Shown here one piece after another: positions 8,078 through 13,940 of a DNA stretch of 28,547 bases. The notes beneath the pieces were generated by a model. That model made no database searches. It was not told where the DNA came from and worked only from the letters and a program-made list of their open reading frames with translations. The number at the start of each line of letters is the position of its first letter. Positions within the stretch are counted from its first letter, which is position 1. Both the position numbers and the translations under genes were made by a program. Origin of the DNA: JAEZVV01 sp036652035. GTDB lineage: Bacteria > Pseudomonadota > Gammaproteobacteria > Burkholderiales > Burkholderiaceae_F. The stretch spans positions 1-28,547 of the forward strand of contig JAVVWR010000041.1 in the NCBI GenBank assembly GCA_036652035.1, given 5' to 3'.

Positions 8078-10618
8078 TCAGGCCTTCTGGACCTTGACGC
8101 CGGTAAACCCGCCATTGCGGGCCGTCGCACCACTCAAGCGGTCGTAGTCGTCAACCAGGATCTCGTTGTTGTTGCCGCCGCGCGGGGTCTTGCCGTATTG
8201 CGCCGCGGCCACCCGGCCGTAGGCCCAGTGACCCTGGCCGTAAGCCTTGGCCACGGTGCCCGGCCGCACGCCTTCCCACAGCTTGAGCGTGGTGACGATG
8301 GCGCCGGTGGGCGAACTCACCTTGATCGTGTCGCCGGTCTTGAGGCCGAGCTTGGCGCCGTCGGATGGGTGCATCTTGAGCACGTCACCCCACGAGTCAT
8401 CACCGGCGTCGACCTTCTTGAACTCTTGATACCAGGGCAGGTTGGCCGAACGGCCTTCGCGGTTGAGGCGCGATTTGTAGTCGATGAACACGAACGGATA
8501 CTCCGCCGTGCTGCCGTGGCGTTTGGGCGACTCGTAGTGCGGAACAAAAGCCAGTTCGCCGCGAGCGATATAGCCCGAGACCGACAAGATGTCGTCGATC
8601 GTGGTCTTGTGCTTGTCAGCGTGGTCGGCCAGACCTTTCTTGAGCGACTCGCTGTAGAACTCGAACTTCTTGGTCGGCGTGGCGAACTTGCCACCCCAGC
8701 CCTTCTTGAACTTGTAGGACTCGGAGTTGTACATGCCCTTGGCGCGGAACTCGGCCCAGCCCTTGATCTTGTCGCCCTTCAAAGGCTCCTTGGCCATCCA
8801 GATCGGCGCGCTTGAAATCTTGGCGGTGATCTCGGTGAACTCGCGCTCGTTGGTCGGCAGCTTGCCGGTCTCGGGGTCTTTGAACTCGCGCGAGTAGTAA
8901 TCGAAGAGATTGGAGAAGCCCTTGGCCTTGAGCTTGGCCGCCAGCAGCCACATCACCTCGGTCTCTTCCTGTTTGACGTCCCAGATTCGCTTGGCTGCCG
9001 GCTGCTGGATGCTGGTGTAGCCGTGCAGGTTGGCCATGTTGGTGATCACCGACAGACCTTCGGAACAGTTGAGGGTCGAGGGCAAAACCACGTCGGCGAA
9101 CTGCGTCATCTCCGACGCGTTGGTCACCATGTGAGCGAAGAACGGCACCTTGGCGAGCGCGGCGTCCCACCGCTGCGGCTGAGTGGCGGAGAAGTTGAAG
9201 TTGCTCCATGACGAGAGCAGCACCTTGACCGATCCCGGGTCCTTGAGGATGGCGTTGGCGACGTTGTTGGTCACCACACCGCTGCCAGGCTTGCCACCCA
9301 TCATCGCCGGCATGTCCTTGGCGCCGCGGCCGTCGAGTTTCTTGCCCTTGGCCGCCGCCTTGGCCATGTCGTCGAGGTAGGCGTCGAAGCCGGCGAACGT
9401 GCCGGTGACACTCTTGCTGGCCTCGAGCGTGCCGCCTTCAACGTCGATCGAACCGACGATCGCGTTGAGCGCGTGCACCGCCATCGCGGCATAGGTGCCG
9501 CGCGGGTTCATCGCCACCCCCGGGCCCATCCACACGCAAACTTTGGGCGCGGCCTTGCCCATCGCCTGCGCCACGCGGCGAATCTGCGCAGCCGGAATCA
9601 GACACTCGCCCTCGGCCCAGGCCGGGGTGCGGTCCTTGAGCTCAAGGTTCCACCACTTCACCAGGCCATGCGTTTCCTTCTCGGCAAACGCCGCCTCGTC
9701 GACGGTCTTGCCCGCAACGAACAGGTTCTTGCCTTCCTTGAAGTCGCCGACAAATTCGCGGTTCCACCAGCCCTGGGTCAACAACACGTGAGCGATCGCG
9801 CCTGCGAGCGCGCCGTCGGTGCCTGGCTTGACCGGCAGCCACTCGTGCGACTTCGCGGCCGAGGTCGACAGCCGGGGATCGACCGTGATCACGGTTCCGC
9901 GCGCCACGATGTCGCCGAACTTGGCGATCGTATTGGGAACCTGGCGGTTCGACGCGAGCGGGTCGGTGCCCCAAATCACCAGGCACTGGGTGTTGTTGAG
10001 GTCGTAATCGCGGTAGCCGAAGAAGCCTTGCGTGAGGCCCGGCCCCATCTTCTCGGCCTCAGCGCACATGGCGCTGTGCGAAAAAGCATTAGGCGTGCCG
10101 AAGACTTTGGGCAGCGTGCCGTAGAACAGGTTGGTCGAGGTCGACGAATAACGGCCGCGCAGATAGACCAGCTTTTCGGTCTCGTTGGCGCGGCGCAGAT
10201 CGATCATCTTGGTGGCCACGATGTCGAGCGCTTCGTCCCAGCTGATCGGAACGAACTTCGGATCCACTCCGCGGCCCTTGACCGGGTTGGTGCGCTTCAT
10301 CGGCCCCTTGATGCGGTCCGGGTCATAGGTCTGCTGAACGATCAAGTGACCACGCGGGCAGCAATAGCCACCGTTGGCCTTCGACAGCGGATTGCCGCGG
10401 GCACGGGTGATGCGGCCGTCCTGAGAAAACAGTTGGATCGCGCACCACTGGGTGCACCCCTGGCAGGTGGTCGACACCCACTCGCCCTTGGCTGGACCGG
10501 ACGGCTTGGCCTTGCGCACCGCCATCGCACTGGTGAGCGGCTGCGTGGCGCACCCTGACAGCGCCAGACCGGCCGAAGCGGTCGACGCCTGAATGAACGT
10601 CCGTCTCGTCAACTTCAT
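8078..10618 (-). CDS. arrA: Arsenate respiratory reductase catalytic subunit ArrA
   Basis: Molybdopterin-guanine-dinucleotide oxidoreductase of the DMSO reductase superfamily, 846 residues, about the length of known ArrA proteins. The N-terminus is a Tat signal (KLTRRTFIQA) ending in LSGCA, which also resembles a lipobox. The [4Fe-4S] ligands are C52, C55, C59 and C87 (C-x2-C-x3-C-x27-C). RGRYSS at 154-159 matches the RGRY signature recalled for ArrA; ArxA-type arsenite oxidases have a GRGWG-type motif there. The likely Mo ligand is Cys185 in HSAMCAEAEKMG, with Lys190 following. It should reduce arsenate to arsenite in the periplasm with ArrB. ATG 10618 is chosen for its AGGAG site and the signal peptide. 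It is transcribed divergently from arsR. Arsenate specificity rests on this motif and the neighbouring ars genes; a polysulfide or other anion reductase is the main alternative. Confidence 0.88.
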   Translation of the reverse strand: MKLTRRTFIQASTASAGLALSGCATQPLTSAMAVRKAKPSGPAKGEWVSTTCQGCTQWCAIQLFSQDGRITRARGNPLSKANGGYCCPRGHLIVQQTYDPDRIKGPMKRTNPVKGRGVDPKFVPISWDEALDIVATKMIDLRRANETEKLVYLRGRYSSTSTNLFYGTLPKVFGTPNAFSHSAMCAEAEKMGPGLTQGFFGYRDYDLNNTQCLVIWGTDPLASNRQVPNTIAKFGDIVARGTVITVDPRLSTSAAKSHEWLPVKPGTDGALAGAIAHVLLTQGWWNREFVGDFKEGKNLFVAGKTVDEAAFAEKETHGLVKWWNLELKDRTPAWAEGECLIPAAQIRRVAQAMGKAAPKVCVWMGPGVAMNPRGTYAAMAVHALNAIVGSIDVEGGTLEASKSVTGTFAGFDAYLDDMAKAAAKGKKLDGRGAKDMPAMMGGKPGSGVVTNNVANAILKDPGSVKVLLSSWSNFNFSATQPQRWDAALAKVPFFAHMVTNASEMTQFADVVLPSTLNCSEGLSVITNMANLHGYTSIQQPAAKRIWDVKQEETEVMWLLAAKLKAKGFSNLFDYYSREFKDPETGKLPTNEREFTEITAKISSAPIWMAKEPLKGDKIKGWAEFRAKGMYNSESYKFKKGWGGKFATPTKKFEFYSESLKKGLADHADKHKTTIDDILSVSGYIARGELAFVPHYESPKRHGSTAEYPFVFIDYKSRLNREGRSANLPWYQEFKKVDAGDDSWGDVLKMHPSDGAKLGLKTGDTIKVSSPTGAIVTTLKLWEGVRPGTVAKAYGQGHWAYGRVAAAQYGKTPRGGNNNEILVDDYDRLSGATARNGGFTGVKVQKA

Positions 10619-10678
10619 GTGAAGACTCCTGGGTCGATACCCATTTTGTATCAAGCCGAAGTGTCTCCATCGAGACGG

Positions 10679-10693
10679 TTTGATGTTTTGATG
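10679..10693. repeat. Tandem TTTGATG direct repeats upstream of arrA
   Basis: TTTGATG occurs at 10679-10685 and again at 10687-10693, a period of eight bases; read toward arrA this is CATCAAA-A-CATCAAA about 60-75 bases upstream of the arrA ATG. Immediately beyond lies TTGA-TGG-TCAA (10688-10698). Tandem half-sites at this distance are a common layout for a response-regulator activator site, so this is a candidate target for the regulator at 1789-2460. The assignment is inference. Confidence 0.4.
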
Positions 10694-10902
10694 GTCAACA
10701 AACTTTCATCTCATCCCAGCCCCCCCACCGCCGCCCCGGCCGCGAGTTGCTTGGCACTTGACCTGCCGCAAGCGACGCCATCAAGGCCACACTGCCCACC
10801 ACGCTGGCGGAACCGTGTCCTCTCCGCGTCAAACCAACACGCTAGCCTTGCCAATCCGCGCTCACCCTTTGCTCGCCCCGCTCCGTCGCGGGAGGTCTCG
10901 CA

Positions 10903-10938
10903 TTGACGGGCGCAGCAACATTTCGATAAACTTCGAAA
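10903..10938 (+). promoter_or_regulatory. arsR promoter with overlapping ArsR-type operator
   Basis: A sigma-70-like promoter reads TTGACG (10903-10908), 16-base spacer, GATAAA (10925-10930). Overlapping it is a perfect inverted repeat TTTCGA-TAAACT-TCGAAA at 10921-10938, ending one base before the arsR ATG at 10940. Bound ArsR would cover the -10 element and the start site. With this -10, transcription should begin at about 10937-10940, so the message would have almost no leader, and there is indeed no ribosome-binding sequence before the ATG. Confidence 0.68.
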
Positions 10939-10939
10939 C

Positions 10940-11302
10940 ATGAAAACACTCGACGCTGTCATTGCACTCGCCGCTCTCGCCCAGGAGACGCGCCTCAATG
11001 TGTTTCGCCTGCTGGTCGAGCAAGGCGAATCAGGCCTCGCCGCGGGCGAGATCGCGCAGCGCCTGGGCGTCAGCCCGGCGACGCTGTCCTTCCACTTCAA
11101 GGAACTCAGCCACGCCGGCCTGATCCGTTCGCGCCAGGAAGGGCGCTTCATCTATTACGCGGCCAACTTCGCCGAGATGAACGCCCTGCTCGCCTTCCTC
11201 ACGGATCAGTGCTGCGCGGTCGACGGCCAGGAGTGCGAGGTCAAGCCGGTCAAGATTGCGTTGCCCAAGTCCCGCAAAACCCCTGTCAAGGCCAAGCCAT
11301 GA
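10940..11302 (+). CDS. arsR: ArsR-family arsenite-responsive repressor
   Basis: Winged-helix repressor of the ArsR/SmtB family, 120 residues. The recognition helix region is GVSPATLSFHFKELSHAGLI (about 43-62), followed by the wing (RQEGRFIYY). It lacks the CxCxxC-type site in the DNA-binding helix of plasmid R773 ArsR. It has Cys91-Cys92 and Cys99 near the C-terminus (DQCCAVDGQEC), the arrangement described for Acidithiobacillus ferrooxidans ArsR, where three C-terminal Cys bind As(III). It should repress its own operon through the palindrome overlapping its start. Its stop overlaps the arsI start (ATGA), so the two are translationally coupled. The last 20 residues are Lys/Pro-rich. Confidence 0.93.
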   Translation: MKTLDAVIALAALAQETRLNVFRLLVEQGESGLAAGEIAQRLGVSPATLSFHFKELSHAGLIRSRQEGRFIYYAANFAEMNALLAFLTDQCCAVDGQECEVKPVKIALPKSRKTPVKAKP

Positions 11303-11745
11303 AACGCTTTCATGTCCATGTCGCCGTCGCCGATCTGGCCGCCGGCGTGCGCTTCTATTCCACGCTGTTCGACTGCCCACCCAGCGTGCTCAAGGACGAC
11401 TACGCCAAGTGGCAGCTCGAGGACCCGCGCGTGAACTTCGCCATCTCGGCCCGGGGCGCAACGCCCGGGGTCAACCACCTCGGAATCCAGGCGGAGTCCG
11501 ACGCGGAACTCGCCGAACTCAAGGCCCGTCTGGACCGCGCCGCACTGGCTTCGCGCAGCGAAACCGGGGTTGCATGCTGCTATAGCCGCTCGGACAAACA
11601 TTGGGTCAGCGATCCCGCCGGTCTGGCGTGGGAGAGCTTTCATTCCTTGGCGACCGTCCCGACTTTCGACGAGCCCGCTGCCACTACGTGCTGCACTCCG
11701 TCCACGACCGCACCGACCTGCCCCGCGGGCGGGGGCCACGCCTGA
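11299..11745 (+). CDS. arsI: ArsI C-As lyase (VOC dioxygenase, ArsI/CadI family)
   Basis: Fe(II)-dependent dioxygenase of the vicinal-oxygen-chelate superfamily, 148 residues. ArsI cleaves the carbon-arsenic bond of trivalent organoarsenicals such as methylarsenite, giving arsenite. Predicted metal ligands His5, His60 and Glu112 and the substrate-binding pair Cys93-Cys94 (GVACCYSRSDKHW) match, within a few residues, the arrangement described for Bacillus ArsI (His5, His62, Glu115, Cys96-Cys97). The C-terminal tail is Thr/Pro-rich and carries more Cys (131, 132 and 141). ATG 11299 overlaps the arsR stop. The related cadmium-induced CadI proteins are the alternative name for the family, but the arsenic operon and Cys pair favour ArsI. 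The released arsenite would be exported by Acr3, encoded next. Confidence 0.9.
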   Translation: MKRFHVHVAVADLAAGVRFYSTLFDCPPSVLKDDYAKWQLEDPRVNFAISARGATPGVNHLGIQAESDAELAELKARLDRAALASRSETGVACCYSRSDKHWVSDPAGLAWESFHSLATVPTFDEPAATTCCTPSTTAPTCPAGGGHA

Positions 11746-11798
11746 TATCGCCCAATACCCCCGGAACCCTTGGCCCCAACACGATCGGATCCGTATCA

Positions 11799-12884
11799 AT
11801 GAGTGCCACCATCAGCGCGCCAGCCAAGCCGGCGATGAACCTGTTCGAGCGCTACCTGACGGTGTGGGTGGCGCTGTGCATCGTGCTCGGCATCGCGCTT
11901 GGCCAAGGGCTGCCGGCGACCATGCAGGCGATCGCCGCGGTCGAGGTCGCCCAGGTCAACCTTCCGGTCGGTCTTCTGATCTGGGTGATGATCATTCCAA
12001 TGCTGTTGCGGATCGATTTTTCCGCACTCGGCCAGGTCAAGAACCACCTGCGCGGGATCGGCGTCACCCTGGCGGTCAACTGGCTGGTCAAGCCCTTCTC
12101 GATGGCCGTGCTCGCCTGGCTTTTCATTCGCCTGCTGTTTGCGCCCTGGCTGCCGGCCGACCAGATCGACAGCTACATCGCCGGGCTGATCCTGCTCGCC
12201 GCCGCGCCCTGCACCGCGATGGTGTTTGTGTGGAGCCGGCTGGCCCACGGCGACCCCTACTTCACGCTCAGTCAGGTCGCGCTCAACGACGCGATCATGA
12301 TCGTTGCCTTCGCACCGCTGGTGGCCTTTCTGCTGGGCGTGGCGGCGATCACCGTGCCGTGGAACACGCTCCTGATCTCGGTCGCGCTCTACATCGTGGT
12401 GCCGGTGGTTCTGGCCCAGCAGATCCGGCGCCGCACGCTGGCCCGCGCCGGCGCGGCTGGGCTCGACGCTTTGCTGCACCGGCTGGGACCCTGGTCGATC
12501 GGTGCGCTGCTGGCCACGCTCGTGTTTCTGTTTGCCTTCCAGGGCCAGCAGATCCTGGCTCAGCCCTGGGTGATCGCGATCCTGGCGGTGCCGATCCTGC
12601 TCCAGGTGGTCTTCAACGCCGGCTTGGCCTATCTGGGCAACCGCTGGCTGGGTGAGCAGCACTCGGTCGCCGGCCCGTCGGCCTTGATCGGCGCGAGCAA
12701 TTTCTTCGAGCTGGCGGTGGCCACCGCGATCAGCCTGTTCGGCCTCCATTCCGGCGCCGCTCTTGCCACCGTGGTGGGCGTTCTGATCGAAGTGCCGGTG
12801 ATGCTGCTGGTGGTGCGCATCGTCAACGCCAGCAAGCCCTGGTACGACAGCGGCGCAGCGGTGCGCCGCCGGGCTCGACGCTGA
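11799..12884 (+). CDS. acr3: Acr3-family arsenite efflux permease
   Basis: Arsenite/proton antiporter of the bile/arsenite/riboflavin transporter superfamily, 361 residues and about ten membrane helices. The start ATG 11799 gives the usual Acr3 N-terminus (FERYLTVWVALCIVLGIALG). The essential Cys falls at residue 138 in AAAPCTAMVFVW, the same number as in characterised Alkaliphilus Acr3. The conserved NFFELAVA segment (301-308) carries a Glu in a late helix. The protein exports cytoplasmic arsenite. Acr3 can act alone or with ArsA; an arsA gene lies downstream in the same operon, so ATP-driven export is possible. It is preceded by 53 non-coding bases after arsI with only a weak ribosome site. 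Confidence 0.95.
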   Translation: MSATISAPAKPAMNLFERYLTVWVALCIVLGIALGQGLPATMQAIAAVEVAQVNLPVGLLIWVMIIPMLLRIDFSALGQVKNHLRGIGVTLAVNWLVKPFSMAVLAWLFIRLLFAPWLPADQIDSYIAGLILLAAAPCTAMVFVWSRLAHGDPYFTLSQVALNDAIMIVAFAPLVAFLLGVAAITVPWNTLLISVALYIVVPVVLAQQIRRRTLARAGAAGLDALLHRLGPWSIGALLATLVFLFAFQGQQILAQPWVIAILAVPILLQVVFNAGLAYLGNRWLGEQHSVAGPSALIGASNFFELAVATAISLFGLHSGAALATVVGVLIEVPVMLLVVRIVNASKPWYDSGAAVRRRARR

Positions 12885-12964
12885 GGCCAGGGCAAGGTGT
12901 GCTGCCACCGCGCGCCGGAGCCAGACAAAAACAACGCCTCCCAACCCTAGGCCGCGAACCCGCC

Positions 12965-13459
12965 ATGAAGCTGCTGTTTCTCTGCACCGGCAATTCCTGT
13001 CGCTCGATTCTGGCCGAAGCCTGCTTTAATCACCTCGCACCCGCGGGCTGGCGGGCGATGAGCGCCGGCAGCCAAGCCACCGGCCGCGTCCACCCGCGCG
13101 CGCTGGCACTGCTCGAGCGCGAAGGCATCGCCACCACCGGCCTCGCGAGCCAGTCCTGGGACAGGCTATCCGCCACGCCCGACATCGTGATCACGGTCTG
13201 CGCCAGCGCTGCGGGCGAGACCTGCCCGGCCTATCTCGGCCCGGTCTTGCGCGCCCATTGGGGCGTGGCCGACCCGGCTCACGCCACTGGCACCGACGCC
13301 GCGATCGATGCGGCCTTTGTTGCCGCCTACCGCATCCTGCGCACGCGCATCGAAGCCTTCCTGGCTTTGCCGCTCGCCGCGCTTCAAACCGATCCGGCCC
13401 GCTTAAAGTTCGAGCTCGACCGCATCGGCCAGCTTCTTCCTTCAAACCCGGAGACCTGA
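12965..13459 (+). CDS. arsC: ArsC arsenate reductase, low-molecular-weight phosphatase type
   Basis: Cytoplasmic arsenate reductase of the low-molecular-weight tyrosine phosphatase fold, 164 residues. The active-site P-loop is Cys7-TGNSC-Arg13-Ser, and two further Cys at 79 and 87 (VCASAAGETC) occupy the place of the redox Cys82/Cys89 of pI258-type ArsC, so thioredoxin is the likely reductant. It turns arsenate that enters the cytoplasm into arsenite for export by Acr3, and so is distinct from the respiratory ArrAB. ATG 12965 gives the typical MKLLFLCTGNSCRS start. It is about 30 residues longer than pI258 ArsC, with a helical C-terminal tail as in many proteobacterial homologues. The stop codon abuts the arsD start. 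Confidence 0.93.
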   Translation: MKLLFLCTGNSCRSILAEACFNHLAPAGWRAMSAGSQATGRVHPRALALLEREGIATTGLASQSWDRLSATPDIVITVCASAAGETCPAYLGPVLRAHWGVADPAHATGTDAAIDAAFVAAYRILRTRIEAFLALPLAALQTDPARLKFELDRIGQLLPSNPET

Positions 13460-13816
13460 ATGAGCACCATCGAAATCTTTGATCCCGCCCTGTGCTGCAG
13501 CACCGGCGTGTGCGGCACCGCGGTTGACCAGCACCTCGTCACCTTTGCCGCCGACGCCGAATGGGCGCGCCAGCAAGGCGTAACGCTGGCTCGCCACAAC
13601 CTGGCGCAAGAGCCACTCGCCTTTGTGGACCATGCCGTGGTCAAGGGCTTTCTCGAGCGCTCCGGCGCGGAAAGCCTGCCGCTGGTGCTGGTTGACGGCG
13701 AAGTCGCTCTCGCCGGTCGCTACCCCAGCCGCAGCGAACTCGCGCGCTGGGCCGGCCTCAAGCCCACGCTTGAGGTCGCCGCCGCCCCGTGCTGCAGCGG
13801 CAAGAGCTGCTGCTGA
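13460..13816 (+). CDS. arsD: ArsD arsenite metallochaperone
   Basis: Cytoplasmic arsenite chaperone that delivers As(III) to the ArsA ATPase, 118 residues compared with 120 for the R773 protein. The binding Cys12, Cys13 and Cys18 (ALCCSTGVC) are at the same positions as in R773 ArsD. Two further Cys pairs end the protein (111-112 and 117-118, PCCSGKSCC). The fold is thioredoxin-like. The ATG directly follows the arsC TGA, with GGAGA upstream as ribosome site. Presence beside arsA is the usual pairing. It may also act as a weak secondary repressor, as reported for R773 ArsD. Confidence 0.95.
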   Translation: MSTIEIFDPALCCSTGVCGTAVDQHLVTFAADAEWARQQGVTLARHNLAQEPLAFVDHAVVKGFLERSGAESLPLVLVDGEVALAGRYPSRSELARWAGLKPTLEVAAAPCCSGKSCC

Positions 13817-13832
13817 TCCCTCTCTGCGGCCA

Positions 13833-13860
13833 AGGGCCATCTCCCCGCGACGATGGCCCT
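13833..13860 (+). promoter_or_regulatory. Hairpin between arsD and arsA
   Basis: A perfect nine-base-pair stem, AGGGCCATC (13833-13841) with GATGGCCCT (13852-13860), and a ten-base loop lies in the 124-base arsD-arsA gap. Ten bases on there is CCCTTTT, a poor T tract. It may be an attenuator, a weak terminator or an RNA-stability element that sets arsA dosage relative to the upstream genes. A short tandem GCGCCTCG repeat (13901-13908 and 13911-13918) follows. Confidence 0.5.
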
Positions 13861-13940
13861 GCACCCTTTTCGCATCGACCTCGTCTTCAAGTCCGGCTGC
13901 GCGCCTCGGCGCGCCTCGATCCCGACTTCAAGAGACCCGC

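Larger units (their letters stand above)
10619..10939. promoter_or_regulatory. Divergent control region between arrA and arsR
   Basis: This 321-base gene-free stretch separates the divergent arr and ars operons. The arrA side is AT-richer than its surroundings and holds three symmetric or repeated elements: GATAC-n7-GTATC at 10636-10652, GTCTC-n4-GAGAC at 10663-10676, and the tandem TTTGATG repeats listed separately. The middle (about 10725-10900) is C-rich with nothing convincing. The arsR side holds a good promoter and an operator-like palindrome. No strong -35/-10 pair was seen for arrA, which would fit a promoter that needs an activator. Confidence 0.6.

Noticed and set aside
8078..10618. 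The molybdoenzyme as an ArxA-type arsenite oxidase or an AioA
   Set aside because: It has RGRY rather than the ArxA-type GRGWG motif, and the subunit partner is a four-cluster ferredoxin, not a Rieske protein as in Aio. Final word needs a tree.
10687..10698. FNR/CRP-type box upstream of arrA
   Set aside because: Only TTGA-TGG-TCAA is present; the spacer is three bases rather than the four between TTGAT and ATCAA half-sites, so it is not a convincing FNR site.
10752..10766. Sigma-54-like -24/-12 element (TTGGCAC then CTGC, GG-n10-GC) on the plus strand
   Set aside because: The -12 part is imperfect, it points to arsR from about 175 bases away where a better sigma-70 promoter exists, and no sigma-54 activator gene is in the window.
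11570..12655. Alternative plus-strand frame across acr3
   Set aside because: Arg/Pro-rich translation with no membrane pattern, while the overlapping frame gives a complete Acr3 with Cys138.
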